Shown in pieces: positions 29,554 through 39,317 of a stretch of 64,000 bases of DNA (position 1 is the first letter of the stretch; each line of letters opens with the position of its first letter). This DNA is from Chloroflexota bacterium (lineage in GTDB: Bacteria; Chloroflexota; Dehalococcoidia; Lucifugimonadales; Lucifugimonadaceae). The position numbers and the translations under genes were made by a program. Below the pieces are notes generated by a model that saw only the letters and a list, made by a program, of their open reading frames with translations, searched no databases and was not told the origin of the DNA. The DNA lies in contig JAQCHZ010000006.1 in assembly GCA_027618835.1 (NCBI GenBank), forward strand, positions 1-64,000, given 5' to 3'.

Positions 29554-30687
29554 TTAGTTAGAACCCACCGCTTGAGCCGCCAGATCAACTACACCCGCAA
29601 CGTCTTCGCACCATCTCGTCACGACCACCAGATCCTTCTCAGGATCTATCACTACGCAGTTGCCGCCGGCGCCTACTGCCACAAACGTATCTTCAGAAGC
29701 GTTTTTGTGGAAACCGTGACCGGTATTGAGCCACCACATGTAGCCATATTGATGGTTCTGATCACTCGGCGCAGTCATCATGTCGATCCACTCTTCAGAA
29801 ATGATCTGCTTATCTCCCCAGCGACCACGGTTCAGGCACAGCATGCCGAAACGAGCATGATCCAGAGTGTCGACCCACAATCCACCGCCCCAATGAGCGC
29901 CGCCTGAAACCGATTCGATCACTAATCCATCGATGTTCACCGTTGAATGCTCGCCGTACCCATGCCATTCCCAAGTTCCAGACGAGCCGATCGGGTTCAT
30001 CACCTCACGAGCAAGAACGTCAGGAAGTGACTCTCCCCAAACTGCCAATAACGCCAACGCAGTTCGATTCACCCGAACGTCGTTGTATTCCGAGTGGCCA
30101 CCGGGAGCCTGCCTCGTATGTCGTTTGAAATCGCCAGATGCCCTCATGCCCTTCCTATTCCAATCGACGATATCGGGCTTGGTGTAGAGCGTTCCTTCCC
30201 ATTCAGATGTCTGTTGAAGAAGGTGTTCCCACGTGATTCCACGGTTTTGGTCGGTATCGAAACCATCGACAGGCTCGCCAGAATTGACCATCGTGATCGA
30301 TTTACCGCGTTCGTAGTCCATTACAGCGTCAGACGTGCTTTTAATCATGCCCCTATCGAACGCCAGCCCTGCGATAGTCGCTACGTAGCTCTTCGTTGCG
30401 CTGAACGTAAGATCGACCCGTTCGACATCGCCCCACTCAGCAACGATATAGCCGTCTTTGATTACTACGCCAGCAGGACCGCCTCGATCCTTGAACGGCC
30501 CTAGTTTGGCTGCCCATTCAGTAGCGTCGTCACCGACTTGCCCCTTGCTGGGGTCCATCGGCCAATTGATCTCGTTATCTTTGGCGAACTGGACTGCTTC
30601 GTCGAGCTTCGACTGGTCAACGCCCAACGACGATGCGCCCCGACGTTCCCACTCGCCCTTAGGCGGAAGGTATAAGTCTGTGGTCAT
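29554..30687 (-). CDS. Serine hydrolase, beta-lactamase class C family
   Basis: A 377-residue enzyme of the penicillin-binding/class C fold. The SxxK motif is Ser96-Ala-Thr-Lys99, and YNDVRVN supplies the Tyr-Asn motif typical of this esterase/amidase subgroup. GAGGN near the C-terminus replaces the KTG/HTG box. There is no signal peptide, so it is probably cytoplasmic. It lies between an aminotransferase and an EamA exporter, suggesting work on an amide, ester or lactone of an amino compound rather than on cell wall or beta-lactams. Confidence 0.85.
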   Translation of the reverse strand: MTTDLYLPPKGEWERRGASSLGVDQSKLDEAVQFAKDNEINWPMDPSKGQVGDDATEWAAKLGPFKDRGGPAGVVIKDGYIVAEWGDVERVDLTFSATKSYVATIAGLAFDRGMIKSTSDAVMDYERGKSITMVNSGEPVDGFDTDQNRGITWEHLLQQTSEWEGTLYTKPDIVDWNRKGMRASGDFKRHTRQAPGGHSEYNDVRVNRTALALLAVWGESLPDVLAREVMNPIGSSGTWEWHGYGEHSTVNIDGLVIESVSGGAHWGGGLWVDTLDHARFGMLCLNRGRWGDKQIISEEWIDMMTAPSDQNHQYGYMWWLNTGHGFHKNASEDTFVAVGAGGNCVVIDPEKDLVVVTRWCEDVAGVVDLAAQAVGSN

Positions 30688-30699
30688 ATCTGTTTTAAC

Positions 30700-31635
30700 C
30701 TAGTCCTCTAGTCGTTTCAGGTATTGACCGAGCCAGTCGTACTCGACGAAATCGACGTATTCGTTCATAAGCGCCTTCGTGATCGGACCAGCTGCGGATC
30801 CATCACCAATTTGGCGACCTTGGAACGAGCGCACTCCGCAGATGCAGAGTGATGTAGAAGTTAGGAAGATTTCATCGGCTGTCATCGCATCGAACATATC
30901 GATGTCTTTTGTCACAACCTGAATATCGAGACGTTCTGCCATTTCGATTGCAGTTTCACGTGAGATTCCACCGAGAACGTACTGCTCTTGCGGGGTGTAG
31001 ATCACACCGTCTTTTATCGTGAAGACGTTCGATCCAATACCTTCTGTGAGGAACCCGCGGGTATCGAGCAGAATCGCCCACGATTCGGGATCCTGCGCCT
31101 TGGCTTCCATATCGGCCATGATCAGGTTCAGATAGTTGTGCGACTTTGCTCGTGGGCTAAGTGATTCTGGGGGAGTTCGACGAACAGAAGGCACAAGAAC
31201 GTCGATTCCGTCCTTATACAGTCGTGCTCTCGGCTTCAGAGGAAGCGGTGCGCACTCGATAATCACGTTGGGGCCGCCTGTGGTCTCCCACATGTCGCCA
31301 CCAACGAGATCAACTCCGCGTGAAATACGCTGTCCAACCCAGAAATCCTCATCGGGTCCCAGCAAGTGAAGATTGGCTTCCAAAACCTCACGTGTTTTAG
31401 CGACCATCTCAGCTTCAGTCATGCCTGGGTCGATGTCGACGTACTTGAGCGAGTTGTAAAACCGGCTAATGTGAGTTTCGAGCTTGAAAATCTTGTGACC
31501 AAACGTTCGAGTCATGTCGAACACCGCATCACCGTATTTGAAGCCTCGATCCCTGAAAGGTACTTTGACCTCAGATTCAGGGATTATTTCGCCGTTGAAG
31601 TAGGCGACTCGTTCACCCTCTCGTGCACCAGTCAT
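30700..31635 (-). CDS. Class IV aminotransferase (BCAT/D-amino-acid transaminase family)
   Basis: A 311-residue PLP enzyme. It has the N-terminal YFNGEIIPESEVKVPFRDRGFKYGD signature, the Schiff-base Lys in AKSHNYLN, GFLTEGIGSNVF, and the phosphate-binding LTSTSLCICGV segment. Class IV enzymes use branched-chain L-amino acids, D-amino acids or aminodeoxychorismate. The sequence does not settle which, and the absence of ilv genes nearby argues against dedicated branched-chain synthesis. First gene of the three-gene minus-strand run. Confidence 0.88.
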   Translation of the reverse strand: MTGAREGERVAYFNGEIIPESEVKVPFRDRGFKYGDAVFDMTRTFGHKIFKLETHISRFYNSLKYVDIDPGMTEAEMVAKTREVLEANLHLLGPDEDFWVGQRISRGVDLVGGDMWETTGGPNVIIECAPLPLKPRARLYKDGIDVLVPSVRRTPPESLSPRAKSHNYLNLIMADMEAKAQDPESWAILLDTRGFLTEGIGSNVFTIKDGVIYTPQEQYVLGGISRETAIEMAERLDIQVVTKDIDMFDAMTADEIFLTSTSLCICGVRSFQGRQIGDGSAAGPITKALMNEYVDFVEYDWLGQYLKRLED

Positions 31636-31883
31636 CGTTTTAACATCCTATCTTTCGATATCTACTTGAGAGGTTCGACCTCAGGACGTTCACCGGTTTT
31701 TCAGAACAATTCGATGCTCTGGTACGGACGCCTCATGCCCAAAACCGCCGGGCTGCACGATGCTACGCCTCATGCATGAATACGTATAGTTCCATACTGT
31801 ATATATGTATGGGCAGTTTTAGTTTCAGTATTGAACTTATCCCTCCTACAAGGCGTTTTTGAGTAACTACCCGAGAAACTGCT

Positions 31884-32398
31884 ATGTCCATCATCGATGT
31901 ATCCCAAAAATCCTATCGCTCTCTCGTGAAAGTGGCCCACAAACGCTGGATGAGTATCGATAGGTTTATCCAGCAAACGTTTGAGAACAACGTTTCGGAA
32001 GTTGAAACCGATAAAGAGTCTGGGGTGATTCAGTTCAGCGCCTCACCACGTAGCGATAGTGCCGAAAATCAAGCTCCACGTCGCCACAGAGCCATTCCGT
32101 CCTCTTCAATAGAATCCTACCTGCACATACCGTTCGACAACCTGTGGAAGCGGATAAAAGAGAGAGCAGGTCATTCGATATCGACCAAGCGAGGTCAAGA
32201 TTTCACATACAAAATTGCATCTGGCTATCTAATCTAACGGTCATCGAGAGCGGTGTGAGAATACCGAAAAGCCAGTTCAATAAGGCTCTTGATCAGTGGC
32301 CACAGAACGGACCTTCAAACTTACGAGGAATCTACGCAGCATCGATCGTTTGGGCAGTTCTAGCCGACGAACGAATACTGGTAAACGCCGCAGCCTAG
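31884..32398 (+). pseudogene. Frameshifted small hypothetical protein
   Basis: The first frame (31884-32237) encodes a basic helical N-terminus (VSQKSYRSLVKVAHKRWMSIDRF) followed by a disordered Ser/Pro linker and the segment DFTYKI. The frame then stops, but the next phase continues at about 32220 with LTVIESGVRIPKSQFNKALD and ends at 32398 with SIVWAVLADERIL. The two halves fit as one protein of about 170 residues whose C-terminal part resembles a short conserved domain of unknown function. A one-base indel near 32218 would rejoin them. Confidence 0.55.
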
Positions 32399-32401
32399 CG
32401 A

Positions 32402-32814
32402 CTACCAGCGGAATCCTTCTAGGCGAAGGATCTTCTCCCAGATTGCTTCCTGAACCACGTCCGGGATCTCGTTCTTCTGAACGTATCTGATTAGCTCGGT
32501 GGTCGATCGCGGATCAGCTTTCTGGGCACCGAATCCGTGTCGGTAGCGCATGTGACCAGAAGCCCCTGCGTAGTTTTACAGATAGCTCCGCACAACACGC
32601 AGTCAGTTGGCGGTTGGCTTTTGTTTCCAGCGGTGTACTTGCGATGAAGCTTGGCGATTAGCAACTGTGTTGGCTGCGGAAGCCCACGCATTCCAGAAAA
32701 CGAAGTAAGCGTGTCGATACGTTGGGTTCTTGCACGATCAACCGCGTTCGACCATTCGGCATTGCCGTGCCGGAATCGCAGATGCCCTGCCAAACCCTGA
32801 TTAGATTTGAACAC
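32402..32814 (-). pseudogene. Frameshifted C2H2-zinc-finger-like protein
   Basis: Just upstream of the first usable start (GTG 32814) the frame reads ICPQCEAVFKSNQGLAGHLRFRH, a C2H2-like finger. A second finger starts CVLCGAICKTTQG but then loses phase near 32560. In the next frame it continues SGHMRYRHGFGAQK and on to EKILRLEGFRW, ending at 32402. Both fingers share the spacing CxxC...GHxRxRH, so the frame break destroys the second finger. It may bind nucleic acid. The 5' end has no ATG; a short gene lies just upstream on the same strand. Confidence 0.6.
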
Positions 32815-32876
32815 AGCTTCGCACTGTGGGCATATTGCCTGCTTAGGTGCGGTTGAAATGACGACTTCCGTTCTGA

Positions 32877-33026
32877 TTACTCAGCTTGGTTTGGATTCGC
32901 ATCTTCGTTGCTCAGACCGATCAACGCGATACCAGTCTCTTCGCTCGTTATGTTCTGTGGAATAGCACCAGATTCATCGTCTGGATCAACTTGTATTAGT
33001 CGTTTTAATAATTCGCCGAGGCGCAT
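32877..33026 (-). CDS. Small hypothetical protein (49 aa)
   Basis: ATG 33026 to TAA 32877 encodes 49 residues with an N-terminal amphipathic segment (MRLGELLKRLIQV) and an acidic remainder. I do not recognise it. It lies immediately upstream of the zinc-finger remnant on the same strand and may once have been translated with it. Confidence 0.4.
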   Translation of the reverse strand: MRLGELLKRLIQVDPDDESGAIPQNITSEETGIALIGLSNEDANPNQAE

Positions 33027-33113
33027 GTTCTCAATCTACAGGTATAAGAAAAACTTCCCAGTCCCAGAAATCAACGAAAAATCACGATTCAGTGCAATTA
33101 GTAGAACCGAAAG

Positions 33114-33854
33114 CTAGTCGACAAATTCGTACATACGATATGACCAAGCATCTCTAACAGCATTGTCGAGAGACTTTCTACCCGGCTGGTCGACCGATAT
33201 TCGATTAGGCAAAGCCCTGTCACCTAGACCATTTGGTAACTTGATCCGTTTCAAAAATTGACCAAGAACGACTCGATCACCACCCATTACCAAGTACTCC
33301 AAATGTCCTGTGTAATCTCGAAATCTAGCACTGGCAACTTCTCCCGCCTGATCGAACAGCTCGCGAATCCACTTCTCACGACCACGCCTGAACCGGTTCG
33401 ATGACTGACCGCCTTTTTTATGCTGGTTTTTCACGTACCGGCTGCCAGTTTTCGTAACCACCAGTTCACCATCTTCAGCGATAGCGATCGCCCAGTTACC
33501 GAGTCGAAGCAAAATGATCGCAATCGCACGGTGATTAACCATGTGCTGACGAACCGTGTCGAACGAGTTAGATTCACTTGAATCACTAATTGGAAATGGT
33601 GGCAACAGAGCTAATCGAGGTCTAATTCCCACTAGCGAATCGACAACACTAATCAATATGACGCCGTTATCAGAACTCTGCGCTGATTTAGGGAGGCTAC
33701 CCCAATTTTCATTTAGCGAATAACCTCCCGGAAACATCTCAACCACGAACTCAGCGCCCGGTTCGATTTCAAATTCGATCAATCGTTCCGCCAAAACAGA
33801 ACGATGAATCAGATTTGGACCAACGACGGAACGAGCGGGTGGAACGGGAGGCAC
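33114..33854 (-). CDS. VLRF1-family release-factor-like protein with GGQ motif (peptidyl-tRNA hydrolase candidate)
   Basis: A 246-residue protein whose central region resembles the Vms1/ANKZF1-related VLRF1 clade of eRF1-type domains. Strand LGNWAIAIAEDGELVVTKTGSRYVK is followed by HKKGGQSSNRFRRGREKW, with Gly148-Gly-Gln150 in the loop where eRF1-type factors carry the catalytic GGQ, and then a helix. Vms1-type domains cut peptidyl-tRNA on stalled large ribosomal subunits. Known bacterial relatives (acVLRF1) are mainly actinobacterial. The N-terminal 90 residues are not recognised. Alone on the minus strand. Assignment rests on motif memory. Confidence 0.65.
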   Translation of the reverse strand: MPPVPPARSVVGPNLIHRSVLAERLIEFEIEPGAEFVVEMFPGGYSLNENWGSLPKSAQSSDNGVILISVVDSLVGIRPRLALLPPFPISDSSESNSFDTVRQHMVNHRAIAIILLRLGNWAIAIAEDGELVVTKTGSRYVKNQHKKGGQSSNRFRRGREKWIRELFDQAGEVASARFRDYTGHLEYLVMGGDRVVLGQFLKRIKLPNGLGDRALPNRISVDQPGRKSLDNAVRDAWSYRMYEFVD

Positions 33855-33962
33855 GCCTGTGAACTTTCAGTGTGGGAGTAGTCAGATTCAGCTTATACGT
33901 AGCCCGACATCGATTTCATCATCCTAATCGGAACGCATTCGCAGAGGAGCTTCGATCGTCTC

Positions 33963-34000
33963 AACATCCCGACCGTAGCGACAGCGAAGTGGAGGGATCT
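33963..34000. repeat. Possible GGGATC-type intergenic repeat
   Basis: The stretch ACATCCCGACCGTAGCGACA...GTGGAGGGATCT has the form of the widespread bacterial repeat with CATCCTGAGCGAAGCGAAGGATC-like arms, but is degenerate. The roughly 250-base gap around it (33855-34110) holds no gene that I accept. Confidence 0.35.
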
Positions 34001-34110
34001 TCGGCGGATGGGCGGGCAAGGCGAACGACATCAACTGAACGATCCCGCGACGCCAGATCGCTCGGATGCACTTGGGCAGTACGATCTGGTCAGCAATCGT
34101 TACACCCTAC

Positions 34111-35298
34111 CTACTCTGTCCACTGCTTTCCACGCATGGCAATTGCCACCGGATCGACCCGTGCACCGAGCCCCGGTCCATCAGGTAGTTCGAGATGCCC
34201 ATCCTTAACGATCTCGAACGGCTCCAGCACTTCGTTTCGCCAATCGGCTTCGTACACGGCGTGCTCAAGAGGGATCGTGGCACCGAATGCCGCGGTTGCG
34301 AGCGCAGATGCCAGTAACGACAGCGGACCCGACGGACAGTGCATCGAAACCGAACCTGCCCAACGGGGTTCAAGCTCTCGTCCGATCAAGTAAGCCTCAA
34401 CAGGGCCACCGCAGAACTTAACGTCCGGCATCACAACATCGAGAACATCTTCTTCCATGAGTTTCTTGAACAGATCAACGCCGTAGCCCATTTCGGCTCC
34501 AGCCATGGTCATTTCAGCCTTGTCACGAATAATTCGTAGATCATCAGCCATGGTGATGGGGTCGACAGGCTCTTCGAACCATCCGACCCCGGCTTCTCGA
34601 AGTTCTGGCTCTAACGCCAGTGCAGATTCAAGATCAAATCTTGAATGGCAGTCAACCAATAACGTTCGATCAGGACCAATCACATCTTTCGCTGCACGAA
34701 TACGGTCGAGGCCCAATTCAGCTTCACGTGGAAGTCCCGATTTACTGAACGGCGCCCGACATTCGTCGAACGGTGCGCACTTTGCCGTCGTAAACCCATC
34801 TTCCATCGCTCGTTGCGCCATTTCGGCGAATCCATCTGGCGACCTGTCGCTTAGGCCATTAAACGTCGGCTTCAACGCTCGGTTTATGTTCGAGTAAAGC
34901 TGAACTTTACGATCGGCCTTGCCTTCATGGTCGTGTAACTCACGTAGGTAATCGACCAGTGGCAGTTGGAGAACACGTGCCAGCGCATCGGCGATTGCAC
35001 ATCGAAGTCCACTGACCGCAGTTGCAACTGCGATATCAGTCTCGAGCTGTTCGATTGTCAGGTTGTTCAGCTTGATGACGTCTGAGTCGTCAGTGAGTTT
35101 CTCGCCGCGGAGATTATTGGCCAGCCTCGCGACGATAGGCGCGATCCGCTCACCAACCTGTGTATCGGTGATTTCACCCTGCCCGACAATGCCGTTGCTA
35201 TCGCTAAGAGCAAAATGGACCCACGTCGTCTCAGGTCGTACTTCAATCGAATTGAAACTCAAACCCGTAGGCGTGAACCATTCACCTGCTATTGACAA
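34111..35298 (-). CDS. Enolase-superfamily enzyme (mandelate racemase/muconate lactonizing type)
   Basis: A 395-residue enolase-superfamily protein. Metal ligands are in LLVDCHSRF (Asp and a DxH His), WFEEPV and MAGAEMG. A further His lies in SMHCPSGP, and a single Lys sits at the second-strand position (TTAKCAPF). The capping domain starts after about 15 extra residues. It is divergent from the other two family members in the window and probably dehydrates or epimerises a different acid sugar. The next gene upstream on the strand is a Gfo/Idh/MocA oxidoreductase, about 145 bp away. Confidence 0.87.
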   Translation of the reverse strand: MSIAGEWFTPTGLSFNSIEVRPETTWVHFALSDSNGIVGQGEITDTQVGERIAPIVARLANNLRGEKLTDDSDVIKLNNLTIEQLETDIAVATAVSGLRCAIADALARVLQLPLVDYLRELHDHEGKADRKVQLYSNINRALKPTFNGLSDRSPDGFAEMAQRAMEDGFTTAKCAPFDECRAPFSKSGLPREAELGLDRIRAAKDVIGPDRTLLVDCHSRFDLESALALEPELREAGVGWFEEPVDPITMADDLRIIRDKAEMTMAGAEMGYGVDLFKKLMEEDVLDVVMPDVKFCGGPVEAYLIGRELEPRWAGSVSMHCPSGPLSLLASALATAAFGATIPLEHAVYEADWRNEVLEPFEIVKDGHLELPDGPGLGARVDPVAIAMRGKQWTE

Positions 35299-35444
35299 TT
35301 AATGTTTTCTCCGTGAATCCGTACTTGTTCCTAAGGCACGAATTTATCAATTCGTGCTTGAATTTAAAGTTGCCATCCTGAGACCCTCCGACAGGGCCCA
35401 TGATGATTGTCAGCAAGTGTTGGCTAGATTGTTGAACTAGCTAA

Positions 35445-36620
35445 TTACGCCCGATTTGGGTTTACTCGGTACTTGGCGTACTTATCATCGTTGATGAACT
35501 CGTCGATAACGATCTTCTCGCCATCAAGATCGTTCGAGATGTTCGCTGCGAGTACTGCCGCAAGCGAGTTGATCGAGGAATTGAATGAGTTCAAGCGATT
35601 TTCAGGCTTGCCCTCGGTGATGGAAGTAGCGAACGCCTGTCCGATAGCGCGTGTGCTTTCTTTGCCCATCGCAGTCGTGTGAGGACCTGCCGAAATCACC
35701 TTGCGAACCTGATCGATAGTCGGGTTCTTAGCCGGTGGCCAGTCGCCATCGAACGTGTAGTCGACAAAATCGTCTTCGAGCTTGATCGTTCCGTGAGTGT
35801 GAATAATCACATCGAATCGACCGTTGTAGTACGAACGAGCCGGCTTGGTGAAAATGATGTTCGCAACACCACCCTTTTTCATGCCGTAAGTCACAGTGTA
35901 GGCAATCGGATTGTCGCCTTCAGCTTCGTGCAATTCGGCAGGACGGTCGGTGTAAGTCGCTCGAACCCAGTCAACATCGTCGCTCGTCCAGTACCGCATG
36001 ATGTCGGTCTGGTGAATTCCGGCTTCCACAACCGATGTACCCGACCATGCTTTGTTGGCAGTCCAAACTCGGTTTGCTGGGCCACCCTGCTCTTCAGTTC
36101 GAGTGTGCTTCACGCCGTGACCCTCGACTGCGCCTTCGGCGATCATGGTCATTGCAGCAACCCACTTGTCGCTGAGGTAATTGTGGATATCGGTGTAGCC
36201 ACGATCGTGTCGCATCTGGAAACCGACGGTGCTTGGCACGCCCGACTTCGTGATTGCGGCATCCTGAGAAATAATGTCGTCCAAGAAAAGCGACTGAGGC
36301 TTTTCAGCGAGAATAGCGATTCCGCGCTCTGCGGCTCGTTCGATTTCGCCTTTGTGCTGGTTTGGCGGGATGACGAACCAGATAGCGTCGACCAAGCCCG
36401 ATTCGATCATGCCATCGGCACTGTCGAACATCTTGATTCCAGCTGAAGAGTAGCCCTCAACAAATTTGTTGATCTTGCTGTCTTCAAGGTTCTCTGGGTA
36501 GGGATCGGCGAGAGCAGTGATCTGCACCATCTCGTCGGCCTGCATGCCTACCAATCCCTGAACGTGCTGAAGCCCACGCTGTCCAACACCAACTAATCCA
36601 ACGCGTAGGGGTCCTGCCAT
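35445..36620 (-). CDS. Gfo/Idh/MocA family oxidoreductase
   Basis: About 391 residues. The Rossmann start MAGPLRVGLVGVGQRGLQHVQG and the EKPQS segment with the conserved catalytic Lys mark the family; the C-terminal domain contains EAGIHQTDIMRYW. The ATG at 36620 has AAGGAA 8 bases upstream and puts the glycine-rich loop in the usual place, so the longer frame from 36686 is rejected. Together with the enolase-superfamily gene downstream it suggests oxidation and dehydration of a sugar or polyol. Confidence 0.9.
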   Translation of the reverse strand: MAGPLRVGLVGVGQRGLQHVQGLVGMQADEMVQITALADPYPENLEDSKINKFVEGYSSAGIKMFDSADGMIESGLVDAIWFVIPPNQHKGEIERAAERGIAILAEKPQSLFLDDIISQDAAITKSGVPSTVGFQMRHDRGYTDIHNYLSDKWVAAMTMIAEGAVEGHGVKHTRTEEQGGPANRVWTANKAWSGTSVVEAGIHQTDIMRYWTSDDVDWVRATYTDRPAELHEAEGDNPIAYTVTYGMKKGGVANIIFTKPARSYYNGRFDVIIHTHGTIKLEDDFVDYTFDGDWPPAKNPTIDQVRKVISAGPHTTAMGKESTRAIGQAFATSITEGKPENRLNSFNSSINSLAAVLAANISNDLDGEKIVIDEFINDDKYAKYRVNPNRA

Positions 36621-36822
36621 GAGTAATTTTCCTTGTAACCAAAATAAAAAGCAGTCGGAATACGAATTCGTACATGAAATCTTCAAACCGGCTGCGTAAA
36701 TCGCTCGAAAATCTTACACCTGAGACTGTCTATACGGGTCGAACAATCGGGCGATGCATAAACATGTAGTAGAGTGCCGTTTTGTTAGCGAAAAAGCTGT
36801 TTATTGAAACGGCCTCGACGAA

Positions 36823-38009
36823 ATGGAATGGTATATGCACGATAAAGTCGAAAAACTTCTTTCAAGCACGAGCCATGAAACGTTCACGACTATTGCTCGT
36901 GGAGCCCTCGTTGATTCGACCGCCACAGTCACCGAAACACCTACGTTCAAGGAAATTACGACCAGTCACAACGATCAACGTACGATCGGGATCGTCAAAG
37001 TCTCCGGAAACGCTAAAGTGACAAGTGGCACGAAACCGTGGTCATCGGTTGTGAAGATCATTGATCCCAACATTGACGAAGGCGATGCTGACAGATGGGT
37101 TTCGGTTGATGTTGAACAACACGTCTATGAACAAAAGCTCTTTGGAAGTGATGACGAAGATTTCCGTCCTGCCAAGTCATATTTAGTCGAAATCAATTCG
37201 GACGACATTCGAATCTTATGGCTCGAAGACATGCCAGATGCCATCCAACCTCCTTGGGATTTCGCGAGTTATCTGAACGCGGCGAACCACCTCGGGTCTT
37301 TCAATGGCAAGCATGCGAACTCAATAAAACAACTTCCGTTCTCGTAAACACCGACCTGTATTTCGAGCGATGGGGCACCAACGATTTCGAATCACGTGCA
37401 CAAAATCTACAGAAGCTAGAACACTCAAATGCAGTGCGTGAGGTTTATCAAGACACGCCACTGCAGTCGGTTGCGGAGTGCGCCTCGTTAGCAAATAAAG
37501 GTTTTGATAGAGCACACTCAGTGACACATGGGCTCACATTCGGTGATAGTCACGCAAGAAATATGTTTCCGAGTGAAACCGAAACCGTCGGGATCGCTTG
37601 GGCAGCTCTCGGAAATGATCCCGTCGGAGTCGATATTGGAGTTCTAATAGGTTCAGGAATGAGTTTTGGAGTCAAACAGGCGCGAATGGTCGCACCCGCT
37701 GAACGAGATATTTATGATTCCTACGTGAAAGGGCTCAGAGGCACCGGTTGGGACGGTGACATGGATCACCTGAGAATTGGTTTCTTCGGCCAATTCGCGG
37801 GCTACATGCTGGCGATTAGTACTTCTGTCGCCAACTTGTCCACCTACGAAGGCGATCGCCGTGAGTGGGTTGAAAAAAGATTCGGCGTTCCGGTTGATGA
37901 AATTCCTAGCCAAATGGCTCCCGCAATCGCCCTTCTCCCAAAATACGTCGAAGAGTTGGAGCAGTTGCTCTCATCATCGACGTCGTTGAAACAATTCGCA
38001 GCCAAATAA
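36823..38009 (+). pseudogene. Frameshifted phosphotransferase-like gene, copy 1
   Basis: Two overlapping frames (36823-37347 and about 37340-38009) join into one protein of about 395 residues with an aminoglycoside-phosphotransferase/choline-kinase-like order. The catalytic loop FGDSHARNMF keeps Asp, His and Asn. The downstream metal-binding Asp (IDW in copy 2) is Ala (ATC GCT TGG, IAWAALG), so the copy has lost a key residue as well as its frame. The C-terminal part (DRREWVEKRFGVP...PKYVEELEQLL) matches copy 2. The frame break is near 37340. Substrate unknown. Confidence 0.72.
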
Positions 38010-38011
38010 CC

Positions 38012-39100
38012 GTCGAAACGTTCACTACTGTCGCTCGTGGCGTGCTGGAAGATACGACTGCAACACTTGGTGGTACGCCAGTTCTCAATGAAATAACTGC
38101 CGACCACAACGACAAGCGCACGATTGGACTTTTTATCGTTACCGGCGAAGCACTCTTGTCAGGCAAACAGCGATCGTGGTCTGCCGTGCTCAAACTCATC
38201 GATCCTTCTGAGACGGTCGGTTCGGGCATTATCGAAAGCGAGCTTCAGGTCTACGAATTGGTAATCTTTTCGTCTGACGCTGTGCCATTTCGATCAGCAA
38301 AGTTCTATCACTCCGAAACGCTCGACAACGGAATGCTGACGCTGTGGCTCGAAGACCTTTCAGGATCACCTCAGCCACCGTGGAACTTAGAGCAATTCAT
38401 CTCTTCGGCGAATCATCTGGGCCAGTTCAACGGATATCACTACCTCAACAAAACTGAGGTTCCGTTCGAGATACTGACCGACCGATTTGCCGACCGGCTA
38501 AACATGTCTGAATTTCGTTCTGATTCAATTCGACTAGTCGAAGAAAAGAACTCGACCGCTATACAAGCTGCCTATCGCGATACTCCGGTCGAAACGGCGA
38601 CTCGGATTGCCGAACTCACCACTCAGCTCATCGAAGTTAGCAAATCTCTGCCTCACGGTTTGGCATTCGGGGATAGTCACCCAAGAAATTTGTTTCCGGT
38701 TGAATCGGGAACTGTCGGGATTGATTGGGGCACTACGACGATGGATCCCGTCGGTGCAGACGAGGGAATGCTAACCGGGCCGTCGCTCACGCTCGGCCTC
38801 GACGAGGCCAATCTTGTTATTCAGAACGAACGAGCAATCTTCGAGTCGTACGTAGGTGGGCTGACATTAGCTGGTTGGACAGGCGATCTGAACAACATAA
38901 GACTGGGTTACCTTTGTTCGTTCACCAATTTTCTCAATGCCGTCAACAGCTTCCTCGTGAACATTCCAAACTACGAATCACGCAGAGAATAGGTCGAACG
39001 CAGATTCAAAACCCCATTCGACGATATTCCTAATCTGATAGCCCCTGTCGTCGCCGAATTTCCGAAATACGCCGGTGAATTGGATCAGCTGCTTAACTGA
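38012..39100 (+). pseudogene. Phosphotransferase-like gene, copy 2, with nonsense codon and no start
   Basis: A tandem paralogue of the preceding gene, running on in another phase directly from its 3' end. ETFTTVARG...TPVLNEIT parallels ETFTTIARG...TPTFKEIT of copy 1. It keeps the catalytic loop FGDSHPRNLF and the metal Asp in GIDWGT. No ATG, GTG or TTG precedes the conserved N-terminus; GTG 38042 would remove part of it. An in-frame TAG at 38990 stands where copy 1 has Trp (RREW). Beyond it the frame continues VERRFKTPFDDIP to a natural stop at 39100. The pair looks like a duplicated kinase family in decay. Confidence 0.72.
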
Positions 39101-39187
39101 GCCTCGTCCGACAGAGCATACCTATTGCCGTTTCGGCTCCTCGGGTGTTCAATGCGCACTAATGTTTCTGCGGTAACTCGTCATGTC

Positions 39188-39207
39188 CCCCTTCCTTCGG
39201 GAAGGGG
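39188..39207. repeat. UUCG-capped hairpin, part of CCTTC/GAAGG repeat
   Basis: A perfect 8-bp stem CCCCTTCC/GGAAGGGG closes on a TTCG loop, followed by GCTAGGGGATGGG. The layout (hairpin, then AGG-GATGGG) parallels the element at 58249-58345. It lies between the second broken kinase and an enolase-superfamily gene. There is no T-run, so it is more likely a dispersed repeat than a terminator. Confidence 0.6.
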
Positions 39208-39317
39208 CTAGGGGATGGGTAGATTGCAGCGGCGACCAAGTCATCCGATGACGCCCGGAGCTAATTACGATCAAAGTCACAGCAGTAACAACCCTTCCGG
39301 TTGACCGTTTCAACTAC

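Noticed and set aside
33872-34393. 173-codon plus-strand frame
   Set aside because: Overlaps a degenerate repeat and the 3' end of the enolase-superfamily gene on the other strand; composition Arg/Ser-rich.
35679-36446. 255-codon plus-strand frame
   Set aside because: It is antisense to the Gfo/Idh/MocA gene, whose motifs are clear; the frame is a by-product of its codon use.
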